Shown here: one piece after another, positions 34,147 to 44,568 of the stretch
Layout: each line of letters begins with the position of its first letter
Position numbering within the stretch: the first letter of the stretch is position 1
Assembly: GCF_003261055.1 (NCBI RefSeq)
Contig: NZ_CP030073.1
Coordinates: 3,782,001 to 3,846,000 of the forward strand
Length of the DNA: 64,000 bases
Direction of reading: 5' to 3'
Source: Streptomyces cadmiisoli
Lineage (GTDB): Bacteria > Actinomycetota > Actinomycetes > Streptomycetales > Streptomycetaceae
Notes under the pieces: generated by a model
What the model saw: only the letters and a program-made list of their open reading frames with translations
What the model was told of the DNA's origin: nothing
Database searches by the model: none
Position numbers and translations under genes: made by a program

Positions 34147-34437
34147 GATCCGACCCTGCCCTCCGTGCGGCCGTGAATGCGGTCCGGGGCGTCCGTCGCG
34201 TCCGACGGGGCCGGCGTCCCCGCCGGTTCCGCCGATTTCGACGCCCGTTGTCCGAGTGCCCCGGAACCGCATGTCACTGTTCACGTCAACACCGCGGGAA
34301 TTCCGGCAATATTGGGCGACATCCCATTAATCACCCATTTCGGGGAGGCGGCGAATGTCCCCGAAACCAATGGCCGCCCCGGGCACTACGGTCACCGAAG
34401 AGTCCGCCACAGGCCCGCCACCAGGAGTGTGATCGTC
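34147..34437. other. Divergent promoter region (lower GC)
   Basis: 291 bp between the YihY and reductase genes. Positions 34262-34345 are clearly less GC-rich than the rest of the window (for example CAATATTGGGC and CATTAATCACCC), as expected for promoters of both genes. No gene is supported here. Confidence 0.4.
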
Positions 34438-35193
34438 GTGAAGGACGCCTCCGGCCTCCCCCAGTCCCTCCTCGTCCTCGGCGGTACGTCCGAGATCGCG
34501 CTCGCCACCGCCCGCCGGATGATCGCCCGCCGCACCCGCACCGTCCGGCTGGCCGGCCGGCCCTCACCCGGCCTGGAGCGGGCCGCCGAGGAGCTGCGCG
34601 CCCTCGGCGCCGACGTCCGCACCGTCACCTTCGACGCGCTCGACCACGAGTCCCACGAAACGGTCCTCGGCAAGGTATTCGCGGAGGACGACATCGACAT
34701 GGTGCTGCTCGCCTTCGGCATCCTCGGCGACCAGGCGTACGACGAACGCGAGCCGGCCGGCGCCGTGCGGGTCGCGCAGACCAACTACACGGGCGCCGTG
34801 TCGGCGGGCCTGGTCGCCGCCCGCGCCTTGCAGACACAGGGACACGGCTCGCTCGTGGTGCTGTCCGCCGCGGCCGGCGAACGCGCCCGCCGCGGCGACT
34901 TCATCTACGGCTCCAGCAAGGCGGGCCTGGACACCTTCACCCAGGGCCTGGGCGACGCGCTGTACGGCACGGGCGCGCACGTGATGGTCGTACGCCCCGG
35001 CTCCGTGCGGGCGAGGACGGCCGCCGGTCCGGCCCGCTCACCGCTGTCGACCACCCCCGAAGAGGTCGCGACGGCGATCGAACTCGGCCTGCGCCGGGGC
35101 TCGGAGGCGGTGTGGGTGCCGGCGTCGCTGCGCCCGGTCACGACGGTGCTGCGGCACCTGCCGCGCGCGGTGTTCCGGCGCCTGCCGCTCTAG
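34438..35193 (+). CDS. Short-chain dehydrogenase, DprE2-like (decaprenylphosphoryl-2-keto-ribose reductase type)
   Basis: 251 aa from the GTG at 34438, ten bases after AGGAG; a GTG at 34429 is too close to it. The Rossmann motif is LLVLGGTSEIALATARRMI rather than TGxxxGIG, which is the DprE2 pattern, followed by NYTGAVSAGLVAARAL, VVLSAAAGERARR, the catalytic YGSSKAGLD and VVRPGSVRARTAAG. DprE2 with the oxidase DprE1 converts polyprenyl-phosphoryl-ribose to arabinose for envelope arabinan; no DprE1 gene lies beside it. Its TAG stop is formed within the left CTAG flank of a MITE-like element. Confidence 0.82.
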   Translation: MKDASGLPQSLLVLGGTSEIALATARRMIARRTRTVRLAGRPSPGLERAAEELRALGADVRTVTFDALDHESHETVLGKVFAEDDIDMVLLAFGILGDQAYDEREPAGAVRVAQTNYTGAVSAGLVAARALQTQGHGSLVVLSAAAGERARRGDFIYGSSKAGLDTFTQGLGDALYGTGAHVMVVRPGSVRARTAAGPARSPLSTTPEEVATAIELGLRRGSEAVWVPASLRPVTTVLRHLPRAVFRRLPL

Positions 35194-35275
35194 GACCTGT
35201 CGTCAAATTCCCGCCTGCCCCGCGACGCCCGGGCCGCCCTTCGGGCAACGACAGCAATGTGACGACAGGCCCTAG
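35190..35275. mobile_element. 78-bp MITE-like element flanked by CTAG duplications
   Basis: Between CTAG at 35190-35193 and CTAG at 35272-35275 lies a 78-bp segment whose ends are inverted repeats: GACCTGTCGTCAAATT on the left and, read on the other strand, GGCCTGTCGTCACATT on the right (two mismatches in 16). It is too short to code for a transposase. A 4-bp CTAG duplication fits the YTAR target preference of IS5-family elements. The left CTAG supplies the TAG stop of the reductase gene. Confidence 0.72.
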
Positions 35276-35353
35276 CGGCGGCGCCTGGGGGCCGCCCGCC
35301 GTGTGTCACGGCTCCTGCCCGCCGCCGGCTTCGGCCGGCCCCGCCGGGCCGGG

Positions 35354-35932
35354 TCACCGGCTGGGGATGGTGCCCCGCTCCACATGAGCGGCCTGCGGCG
35401 GCACCACCGCGCCGCCGAAGGTGAAGTCGCGCAGCTTGCGCCACACGGCGTCGGCCCCTTGCTCGTACAGGCCGAAGCCGGTGCAGGCCCACTCGGCACG
35501 GTAGTCGGCGAGCTCGGCGTAGGCGCGGTCCATGGCCTCGTCGGCGATGCCGTGCGCCACGGTGACGTGCGGGTGGTAGGGGAACTGCAGTTCGCGGGCG
35601 AGCGGCCCGGACGGGTCACGGACCTGCTGCTGGAGCCCGGCACAGGCCTCGGCGCCTTCGACCACCTGGACGAACACCACCGGTGACAGCGGGCGGAAGG
35701 TGCCGGTGCCGGACAGTCGCATCGCGAAGGGGCGCCCGGCCGCCGCGACCGCGCCGAGGTGGGCCTCGATCACGGCCAGGTCCGGTTCGCCGACCTCCGT
35801 CGGCGGCAGCAGGGTGACATGCGTGGGGATGCCGTGAGCGGCGGCGTCGCCGAAGCCCGCGCGCCGCTGCTGGAGCAGGCTGCCGTGCGGCTCCGGGACC
35901 GCGATCGACACCCCGATCGTTACGGTCCCCAC
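35354..35932 (-). CDS. 2'-5' RNA ligase-like 2H phosphoesterase
   Basis: 192 aa from the GTG at 35932, preceded by AGGAG at good spacing. The two HxT motifs that define the 2H superfamily are IPTHVTLLPP and YHPHVTVAHG, about 85 residues apart. Family members hydrolyse cyclic phosphodiesters or ligate RNA ends through a 2'-5' bond. The protein ends VERGTIPSR. It stands alone between the reductase and trpS. The actual substrate cannot be predicted. Confidence 0.88.
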   Translation of the reverse strand: MGTVTIGVSIAVPEPHGSLLQQRRAGFGDAAAHGIPTHVTLLPPTEVGEPDLAVIEAHLGAVAAAGRPFAMRLSGTGTFRPLSPVVFVQVVEGAEACAGLQQQVRDPSGPLARELQFPYHPHVTVAHGIADEAMDRAYAELADYRAEWACTGFGLYEQGADAVWRKLRDFTFGGAVVPPQAAHVERGTIPSR

Positions 35933-36137
35933 GTCGTCTCCTGTCGTCGTGTCGAGTACGGCTCGTGCGGGCACGGACGGCCGCGGATGCGGCCTGTGGC
36001 TATCGACTGTACGGCCACGGAACTGCCCTGGGCAGGCGCAGCCGTAGTGATGTGCAGCGCTGTGCGGTGGTGAGCGCCGAGTGCCGGCCCGGTGTCCGCC
36101 CCGTGCCCGGGGCCCGGTGCTCGGCTCGGTGCCCGGC

Positions 36138-37826
<1,689 letters not shown>

Positions 37827-37843
<17 letters not shown>

Positions 37844-38738
37844 CAGGTCGTACGACGGCGCGGGCGAGCCCCGGCGCGGGCGGGACGGCACCGCGGACTC
37901 CGGGCTGCCCGAGGAGCTGCGGGCGCTCGGCCGGTCCCTGGATCCGCCGGGGGCGGACGGGGCGGAGTCGATGGTCGAGCGGGTGCTGGAGCAGCTGCTC
38001 GCCGAGCGGGTGCCCGTGCCGGTGCCCGAGCCGCCGGGGTTCGGCGGGCGGCTGCGGGCGGTGCGCCGGTGGGCGCGGGTGCGGTGGCACTCGCTGACGG
38101 CCGCGCTGTGCGGGTTGCTGACCGTGCTCGCGCTCACACCCCCGGTGCGCGCCGCGGTCGTCGACTGGTTCGACTTCGGCGGCGTCGAGGTGCGCTACGA
38201 CCCGTCGGCGGTGCCCTCCGACGGCTCCGGTGCGCCCGGCTGCGGCCGGTCGGTGCCGTCGGCGCAGGCCGCGCGGCGGGCGGGTTTCGAGCCGCTGGTG
38301 CCCGGGGCGCTGGGCGAGCCGGACTCGGTGGCGGTGGCCGGCGTGCCGGGCGGGCGGTCCGTGGTGACCCTGTGCTGGCACGAGCGGGGCGGCACGATCC
38401 GGCTGGACCAGTACGCGGCGGGCCTGGACATGACCTTCGTGAAGACGGTGCGCGAGCAGCCGCAGTGGCTGACGCTGGACGCCGCCGGGGCGGGGTCGGA
38501 ACCGGCCCTCTGGTTCGCACGGCCGCACCTGCTGAGCTTCTGGCTGGTGGACGGCGACGGGGACCGCTTCTCCCGGGCGGAGCGGACGGCCGGGCCGACG
38601 CTGCTGTGGACGCACGGGACGCCGGACGGCGAGGTGACGCTGCGGCTGGAGGGTGTGGCGGCCCGGGAGCGCGCGGTGGACCTGGCGCGGTCGGTCGGGG
38701 AGGGCTCGGGCGGGCCGTCCGAAGTGCCCGGCGAATAG
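37827..38738 (+). CDS. Membrane protein coupled to ECF sigma factor (putative anti-sigma)
   Basis: 303 aa from GTG 37827 (or GTG 37836, better spaced from GGGGAAGGGG). A cytosolic domain of about 85 residues (LPEELRALGRSLDPPG ... MVERVLEQLLAERV), one membrane helix (WHSLTAALCGLLTVLALTPP), and an outer domain of about 190 residues with GFEPLVPGALGEPDSVAVAG and VVTLCWHERGGTIRLDQY, a pattern seen in anti-sigma-associated extracellular domains that resemble DUF4367. Overlap with the sigma gene and this topology suggest an anti-sigma factor with an outside sensor; inferred. Confidence 0.8.
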
Positions 38739-38837
38739 TGCGGGCGAAGTGGGAACCCCGGCGGGCCGGGCGGTGTACCAGGAGTGACACGCGGCTCGCG
38801 GACGAGCCGCACGGGGATCGCCCGGTAGGGGGTTCGA

Positions 38838-39584
38838 ATGCGCGGGCACGTGATGTGGTGGAAGGACAGCCGTCGTGAACTGGCGGCGCTGGCGGCGGTG
38901 TTGGCGGCGGCGCTGGCGCTGCTGATGGGGAGTGCGCCGGTCGCTTCGGCGGGCGGCCCGACGAGCGTGCTGATCGTCTCTCCGGAGAGCACGCGGACGG
39001 CGGCGCTGTACTCCACCGACGAGGAGTACGACCGGTTGCAGCAGCTGCTGGGCGAGCCGTCCACGGCGACGGCGGTCAAGCCGCCCGAGGCCGATCTGTC
39101 CCGGGCACGGCTGATCAATGTCACCTGGATGGTGCACGACGTGTCGCCCTGGCGGTACGACCAGGTGTACCCGTCCTCCGAAGACGGCAAGGTCTGGATC
39201 CACACGTCGAGGAACCTGCCGGACACGGTGAACGGCGTGTGGCACCGCGCCGAGCGGCCGGCCGAGCTGCGCACGCTGCTCGAGGGGCTGGGCGTGCTGG
39301 GTCCGGCCGCCGAGAAGGGGTCCGGCGGGGTTCTCCCTCAGGACGGGCCGTCGCAGGAGTCCGCCGCGGGTGACGGGGCCGGTTCCGGCGCCTCCGGCGG
39401 CGAGGCCGCCGCCTCGCCGACCGGCGCTGCCGCCGCGGGGGCGGGCTCGGGATGGTGGTGGGCGCTGCCGGGCGCGGCGGCCGGAGCGGTGCTGGCGCTG
39501 GTCCTGCGTCCGTTCGCGGGCCGTGTCCCGCTGGGCCGGCTGCGGCCGGAACCAGGCCCGAGGCAGGAGCTGCGTGACATATGA
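38838..39584 (+). CDS. Secreted or surface-anchored hypothetical protein
   Basis: 248 aa from ATG, behind AGGGGG. N-terminal signal (LAALAAVLAAALALLMGSAPVASA), an outer domain of about 140 residues (TSVLIVSPESTRTAALYSTD ... ARLINVTWMVHDVSPWRYDQVYP ... WIHTSRNLPDTVNG), a Gly/Ala linker, and a C-terminal membrane helix (WALPGAAAGAVLALVLRPFA) with a basic tail. No known family. As third gene after the sigma/anti-sigma pair, 99 bp downstream, it could be the sensor partner or a target. Confidence 0.78.
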   Translation: MRGHVMWWKDSRRELAALAAVLAAALALLMGSAPVASAGGPTSVLIVSPESTRTAALYSTDEEYDRLQQLLGEPSTATAVKPPEADLSRARLINVTWMVHDVSPWRYDQVYPSSEDGKVWIHTSRNLPDTVNGVWHRAERPAELRTLLEGLGVLGPAAEKGSGGVLPQDGPSQESAAGDGAGSGASGGEAAASPTGAAAAGAGSGWWWALPGAAAGAVLALVLRPFAGRVPLGRLRPEPGPRQELRDI

Positions 39585-39645
39585 GTCGCGGAGCGCGGCG
39601 CCGGGCTCACCGGCGCCGGGCGCCCGGCGCGCTGCGGAAACACCG

Positions 39646-39677
39646 CGCGGTGGTCCGGCCGGGGCCGGACCACCGCG
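39646..39677. terminator. Bidirectional hairpin terminator
   Basis: A 15-bp perfect stem (39646-39660 with 39663-39677) and a 2-nt loop: CGCGGTGGTCCGGCC against its complement. It lies between the convergent secreted-protein gene and glyA. Confidence 0.78.
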
Positions 39678-39737
39678 GCGGGCGATCACGAGATGAGCTG
39701 TCCGGTCTCCGAGCCCGGTGCGGGCCTTTCGTCCGCG

Positions 39738-41189
39738 TCAGCCGAGGTCGATCTCCGGGTAGAGCGGGAAGCCGGCGACCAGGTCGGTGGCCCGGCGGGA
39801 GATCTCGTCCGCGATCTTCGGGTCGAGGATGTGCTGGGCCTTGGACGGTGCGCCCTTGGCGGTGGTGCCGGGCTCGGTGGTGGCCAGCACGCGGTCGATG
39901 AGACCGGCGACCTCGTCCATCTCGGCGGTACCGAGGCCGCGCGTGGTCAGGGCGGGGGTGCCGATGCGGATGCCGGAGGTGTACCAGGCGCCGTTGGGGT
40001 CGGCCGGGATGGCGTTGCGGTTGGTGACGATGCCCGAGTCCAGCAGGGCGGCCTCGGCCTGGCGGCCGGTGAGGCCGTAGGAGGAGGTGACGTCGATCAG
40101 GTTGAGGTGGTTGTCGCTGCCGCCGGTCACCAGGGTCGCGCCGCGGCGCATCAGGCCCTCGGCGAGGGCGCGGGAGTTGTCCACGATGCGCTGGGCGTAG
40201 TCCTGGAAGGAGGGCCGGCGCGCCTCGGCGAGGGCGACAGCCTTGGCGGCCATCACGTGCGGGAGCGGGCCGCCGAGGACCATCGGGCAGCCGCGGTCCA
40301 CCTGGTCCTTGAGGGAGTCGTCGCAGAGCACCATGCCGCCGCGCGGGCCGCGCAGCGACTTGTGGGTGGTGGTCGTGACGATCTGGGCGTGCGGGACCGG
40401 GTCGAAGTCACCGGTGAGGACCTTGCCGGCGACGAGCCCGGCGAAGTGCGCCATGTCCACCATGAGCGTGGCACCGACCTCGTCGGCGATCTCGCGCATG
40501 ATCCGGAAGTTCACCAGACGGGGGTAGGCGGAGTAGCCGGCCACGATGATCAGCGGCTTGAACTCGCGGGCGGTGGCGCGCACGGCCTCGTAGTCGAGGA
40601 GGCCGGTGCCGGGGTCGGTGCCGTAGGAGCGCTGATCGAACATCTTGCCGGAGATGTTCGGGCGGAAGCCGTGGGTGAGGTGACCGCCGGCGTCCAGGGA
40701 CATGCCGAGCATGCGCTGGTTGCCGAAGGCGCGACGCAGCTCGGCCCAGTCGGCCTCGGTGAGGTCGTTGACCTGGCGCGCGCCGGCCTTCTCCAGGAAG
40801 GGGGCCTCGACCCGCTGGGCGAGGACGGCCCAGAAAGCGACGAGGTTGGCGTCGATGCCGGAGTGCGGCTGGACGTAGGCGTGGCGGGCGCCGAACAGCT
40901 CGCGGGCGTGCTCGGCGGCGAGGGCCTCGACGGTGTCGACGTTGCGGCAGCCGGCGTAGAAGCGGCGGCCGACGGTGCCCTCGGCGTACTTGTCGCTGAA
41001 CCAGTTGCCCATCGCCAGCAGCGTGGCCGGGGACGCGTAGTTCTCGGACGCGATCAGCTTGAGCATCTCCCGCTGGTCGGCGACCTCCTGCCCGATGGCG
41101 TCGGCGACGCGCGGTTCGACGGCACGGATGACGTCGAGGGCGGAACGGAAGGCGGTGGACTCGGTGGAGAGTGGCTGCTGCTCTGACAT
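39738..41189 (-). CDS. glyA: Serine hydroxymethyltransferase
   Basis: 483 aa from the ATG at 41189 behind GGAGG. PLP enzyme that interconverts serine and glycine and charges tetrahydrofolate with a one-carbon unit. [55 protein letters not shown] and the PLP lysine in [15 protein letters not shown] are all present. It is longer than the common 420-residue form, with an insert around [20 protein letters not shown], a feature I recall from actinobacterial GlyA2. The ZTP riboswitch upstream links it to one-carbon (10-formyl-THF) supply. Confidence 0.95.
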   Translation of the reverse strand: MSEQQPLSTESTAFRSALDVIRAVEPRVADAIGQEVADQREMLKLIASENYASPATLLAMGNWFSDKYAEGTVGRRFYAGCRNVDTVEALAAEHARELFGARHAYVQPHSGIDANLVAFWAVLAQRVEAPFLEKAGARQVNDLTEADWAELRRAFGNQRMLGMSLDAGGHLTHGFRPNISGKMFDQRSYGTDPGTGLLDYEAVRATAREFKPLIIVAGYSAYPRLVNFRIMREIADEVGATLMVDMAHFAGLVAGKVLTGDFDPVPHAQIVTTTTHKSLRGPRGGMVLCDDSLKDQVDRGCPMVLGGPLPHVMAAKAVALAEARRPSFQDYAQRIVDNSRALAEGLMRRGATLVTGGSDNHLNLIDVTSSYGLTGRQAEAALLDSGIVTNRNAIPADPNGAWYTSGIRIGTPALTTRGLGTAEMDEVAGLIDRVLATTEPGTTAKGAPSKAQHILDPKIADEISRRATDLVAGFPLYPEIDLG

Positions 41190-41236
41190 GTCGGCCTCCG
41201 GGCTGCGTGGCTTTCGGCGTGCGCGGTTCACGGTTC

Positions 41237-41338
41237 GGCCCAGGCGCACGGCACTCGCTCGCCAGGCCCGTGTCCGGGCCTCGGGGGCCGCTCCCCGATG
41301 GTCGGTCCCATCCCAGCGCGCCAGTCACGGCCCGCCGG
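41237..41338 (-). promoter_or_regulatory. ZTP (pfl) riboswitch upstream of glyA
   Basis: On the minus strand, 5' to 3': GGGCCGTGACTGGCG, then GGGACCGACCATCGGGGAGCG, a variable hairpin, and finally GCCGTGCGCCTGGGCC about 47 nt before the glyA ATG. These match the conserved blocks of the ZTP/pfl class (CGUGACUGGCG; CCAC-GGGGAGC; GCCG--CGCCUGGGC). The class senses ZMP/ZTP, a sign of low 10-formyl-tetrahydrofolate, and turns on genes such as glyA. GGCCT in the variable region could pair with the GGAGGCC ribosome site, which would fit translational control; that part is inferred. Confidence 0.88.
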
Positions 41339-41430
41339 TCAGCCTACCGGGCGCGCCGGACGATCCAGTTCCCACGTCCACCATGCGAGCGACGATAGGA
41401 AAGGGGCGAGCCTCATCTCCGGGAGTTGCC

Positions 41431-42636
41431 GTGACCGCTACGGAAAGCCTCATCGCCGCCGCAGAAGCCCACAGTGCGCCCACGTATCACCCGTTGCCGG
41501 TGGTCGTCGCCAGCGCCGACGGGGCGTGGATGACGGACGTGGAGGGCCGGCGCTATCTGGATCTGCTGGCCGGCTATTCGGCGCTGAACTTCGGGCACGG
41601 CAACCGGCGGCTGATCGATGCGGCGAAGGCGCAGCTGGAGCGGCTGACGCTGACGTCGCGCGCCTTCCACCACGATCGTTTCGCGGCGTTCTGCACCGAG
41701 CTGGCGGAGCTGTGCGGCATGGAGATGGTGCTGCCGATGAACACGGGCGCGGAGGCGGTGGAGTCGGCGGTGAAGACGGCCCGGAAGTGGGGGTACCGGG
41801 TCAAGGGCGTGTTCGCGGAGATGGCGAAGATCGTGGTCGCGAGCGGCAACTTCCACGGCCGTACGACGACCGTCATCAGCTTCTCCACCGACCCGGAGGC
41901 GCGGGCGGACTTCGGGCCCTACACGCCGGGCTTCGAGATCGTGCCGTACGGGGATCTGGCGGCGATGCGGGAGGCGCTGACCGAGAACACGGTCGCCGTC
42001 CTGCTGGAACCCGTTCAGGGCGAGTCGGGGGTGATCGTGCCCCCGGCCGGTTACCTCCCGGCGGTGCGGGAGCTGACCCGGGAGCGGAACATCCTGTTCA
42101 TCGCCGACGAGATCCAGTCCGGGCTGGGGCGGACGGGGAAGACCTTCGCGTGCGAGCACGAGGGCGTCGTACCGGACGTCTACGTGCTGGGGAAGGCGCT
42201 GGGCGGCGGGATCGTGCCCGTGTCGGCGGTGGTGTCGTCGGCCGATGTGCTCGGGGTGTTCCGGCCCGGGGAGCACGGGTCGACGTTCGGCGGGAACCCG
42301 CTGGCCTGCGCGGTGGCGCTGGAGGTGATCGCGATGCTGCGTTCGGGTGAGTTCCAGGCGCGGGCCGCGGAGCTCGGCGGGCATCTGCACCGGGAGCTGG
42401 CGGCGCTGGTCGGCACCGGGCGGGTGTCGCAGGTGCGCGGGCGGGGGCTGTGGGCGGGCGTGGACATCAACCCGCGGTACGGCACGGGGCGGGAGGTGTC
42501 CGAGAAGCTGATGGACCGGGGGGTGCTGGTGAAGGACACCCACGGTTCCACGGTCCGCATCGCGCCGCCACTGGTGATCTCGAAGGAAGACCTGGACTGG
42601 GGGCTCGCGCAACTGCGCAATGTGCTGGGCGCTTAG
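41431..42636 (+). CDS. rocD: Ornithine aminotransferase
   Basis: 401 aa from the GTG at 41431 behind GGGAG. Class III PLP aminotransferase: YLDLLAGYSALNFGHGN, the PLP region LPMNTGAEAVESAVKTARKW, NFHGRTTTVISFSTD, FIADEIQSGLGRTGK, and the Schiff-base lysine in VLGKALGGGIVPVSA. The glycine/ornithine features (NTGAEAVE, VPYGDL) are those of ornithine-oxo-acid transaminase, which makes glutamate-5-semialdehyde from ornithine on the way to proline. Divergent from glyA; the ZTP riboswitch lies between but on the other strand. Confidence 0.9.
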   Translation: MTATESLIAAAEAHSAPTYHPLPVVVASADGAWMTDVEGRRYLDLLAGYSALNFGHGNRRLIDAAKAQLERLTLTSRAFHHDRFAAFCTELAELCGMEMVLPMNTGAEAVESAVKTARKWGYRVKGVFAEMAKIVVASGNFHGRTTTVISFSTDPEARADFGPYTPGFEIVPYGDLAAMREALTENTVAVLLEPVQGESGVIVPPAGYLPAVRELTRERNILFIADEIQSGLGRTGKTFACEHEGVVPDVYVLGKALGGGIVPVSAVVSSADVLGVFRPGEHGSTFGGNPLACAVALEVIAMLRSGEFQARAAELGGHLHRELAALVGTGRVSQVRGRGLWAGVDINPRYGTGREVSEKLMDRGVLVKDTHGSTVRIAPPLVISKEDLDWGLAQLRNVLGA

Positions 42637-42770
42637 AGCGGGAGCCGGGACGGTCCCACCGGCGCCCGCCTCTCTGTCCGCCCGACCGACCCGCCCGACC
42701 GACCGCCCCGACCCGCCCGACAGCCGGTCCACCCGCCCGTCCGTCGCCGGCTACCCGTCCAGCCGTCCCC

Positions 42771-43955
42771 CTAAAGGATGACGTGCGGCAGGAAGCGGGC
42801 GTACTCGTCGGTGATCAGGCCGGCCGATTCGCGGATGCCGAGGCCGGCCGACTCGTCCTCCACGATCCAGGCGCCGAGGACGACATGGTTGCCGTCGAAG
42901 TCGGGCAGGGGGGCCAGTTCCTGGTAGCAGCAGGGCTCCTCGCGCGAAACGGGGTCCGCGCCCGGCCGGTGGACGGTCACTCCGGCGCCCTCGCGGCCTA
43001 GCAGCGGTTTGGCGACGTAGCCGGTGGTGGTGGCCAGTTCGCGCGGGCCGTCGAGGTGGGCCGGCAGCAGGTTCGGGTGACCGGGGTAGAGCTCCCAGAG
43101 GACGGCGAGCAGCGCCTTGTTGCTGAGCAGCATCTTCCAGGCGGGTTCGATCCACAGCGTGGTGCCGGTGCCGCCGCCGTTGTCGAGGGTGTCGAGCACG
43201 TGGTCGGCGAAGCGGTCGGTGGTGAGCCACTCCCACGGGTAGAGCTTGAAGCAGCTGCGGATGAACCGGAGGCTGTTGTCGACGAAGCGGCCGGACAGCC
43301 GGTCCCAACCGATCTCCTCCATCGAGATCCAGTCCGTGTCGAGCCCGGCCTGTTCCGCGGTCTCCTTGAGGTAGGCGACGGTCATCAGGTCCTCGCCGAG
43401 CTCGTCGGCGCTGGAGTGCGCGAAGTACAGGGGGTTGCCGGGCGGCAGCAGGGCGGAGTGCTTGCGCCAGGCGGCGACGAGGCGTTCGTGGAGGGAGTTC
43501 CACTGGTCGGCGCCGGGGAAGCGCTCCTCCATCCAGAACCACTGGGGGGAGGCGGCCTCGACCAGGGAGGTGGGTGTGTCGGCGTTGTACTCCAGCAGCT
43601 TCGCCGGGCCCGTTCCGTCGTAGCGCAGGTCGAAGCGGCCGTAGACGGAGGGGAGTTCGGCGCGGCGCCGCCAGGCCTCGGCGACCACGCGGGCGATCCG
43701 CGGGTCGGTGATGCCGAGGTCGGCGAAGCGGTCGGCGGCGACGATGTGCTCGGCGGCGGCGAGGCACATGCGGTGCAGCTCCTCGACGACGTCCTCCAGC
43801 GCCTCGATCTCCGCGAGGGAGAAGACGTAGTAGGCGCTCTCGTCCCAGTAGGGGCGCAGGGAGTCGTCGGGGTAGCGGGTGAGCGGGTAGATCAGCCCCT
43901 GTTCCTCGACTGTCTGCTGCCAGCCGGGGCGGGGCTCGATGGTGCGGCGTTCCAC
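42771..43955 (-). CDS. Glutathionylspermidine synthase-like ATP-grasp protein (YgiC/YjfC type)
   Basis: 394 aa. The family's conserved blocks are present: YWDESAYYVFSLAEIEALE, YGRFDLRYDGTGPAKLLEYNADTPTSLVEAA, PWEWLTTDRFAD, IEPAWKMLLSNKALLAVLWELYPGHPNLLP, VAKPLLGREGAGVTV and EPCCYQELAPLP. These proteins share the synthetase fold of E. coli GspS but the physiological product of the YgiC branch is unknown; actinobacteria lack glutathione, so another peptide or amine is likely. The neighbouring lipoprotein gene 48 bp upstream resembles the YgiB partner. Confidence 0.88.
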   Translation of the reverse strand: MERRTIEPRPGWQQTVEEQGLIYPLTRYPDDSLRPYWDESAYYVFSLAEIEALEDVVEELHRMCLAAAEHIVAADRFADLGITDPRIARVVAEAWRRRAELPSVYGRFDLRYDGTGPAKLLEYNADTPTSLVEAASPQWFWMEERFPGADQWNSLHERLVAAWRKHSALLPPGNPLYFAHSSADELGEDLMTVAYLKETAEQAGLDTDWISMEEIGWDRLSGRFVDNSLRFIRSCFKLYPWEWLTTDRFADHVLDTLDNGGGTGTTLWIEPAWKMLLSNKALLAVLWELYPGHPNLLPAHLDGPRELATTTGYVAKPLLGREGAGVTVHRPGADPVSREEPCCYQELAPLPDFDGNHVVLGAWIVEDESAGLGIRESAGLITDEYARFLPHVIL

Positions 43956-44003
43956 GGGGAGGCTTCCTTGCGTGTCGGGCGGAGTCCGTGCGGGGCCGCC
44001 CGC

Positions 44004-44354
44004 TCAGCCGCCGCCGCTGCCGCCGGAGCAGCCGAAGCCGCCGCGGTCGACCGCTTCGCTGCGGCTGAAGGTGCCGTAGTCGGCGTAGCTCCCGCTGACG
44101 TCGGCGTCGTAGTACCAGTCGGCGTCGACGGTGGCGCCGCCCGACTTCCGGTTCTTGCCGTACGAGGAGCCCGACGAGGAGGAGTTGCAGTTGTTGTCGG
44201 CGACGATCCTGTAGCCGTTGGCGTAGTCGTAGCTGTCGCGGTCGACGCAGCGGCGGTCCGGTTCGGACCCGCAGGAGGTGAGGGCCGCGGCTATGACCCC
44301 CATACCGCCGAGCACGACGGTGCTGGAGCGCAGCCGGCGCCGGTTTTCTGCCAT
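44004..44354 (-). CDS. Small lipoprotein, YgiB-like
   Basis: 116 aa from the ATG at 44354. A lipoprotein signal ends in ALTSCGS; the mature part has cysteines, Ser/Gly/Tyr-rich stretches (NCNSSSSGSSYGKN, ADVSGSYADYGTF) and ends DRGGFGCSGGSGGG. The C-terminal RGGFG is also found in E. coli YgiB (DUF1190), whose gene sits next to ygiC, exactly as this gene sits next to a YgiC homologue. Function unknown; the pairing across phyla suggests that the two act together. Confidence 0.78.
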   Translation of the reverse strand: MAENRRRLRSSTVVLGGMGVIAAALTSCGSEPDRRCVDRDSYDYANGYRIVADNNCNSSSSGSSYGKNRKSGGATVDADWYYDADVSGSYADYGTFSRSEAVDRGGFGCSGGSGGG

Positions 44355-44568
44355 GTCCTCGTCTCCCCGTCGACAGTCGTTCCGACGGGTGATCATAGGG
44401 GAGGGACTTGAATGTGCGCGATCACGTCAGGCGGGAAGGAACCCTGCTTCCGGGGCGCCGCGCTCCTAGGGTGTGGGGCATGACCACCTACGGCAGCGAC
44501 ACGACGACCGTGCGGTGCGCCCCCGCGCCCGTTTCCCGTCCCGACCGGGCCTCCGCGGGCAGTGCCGC

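Noticed and set aside
42660-42720. CCGACCGACCCGCCCGA repeats after the ornithine aminotransferase gene
   Set aside because: Short imperfect GC-rich reiteration with no stable stem; not distinct enough to call a repeat element or terminator.
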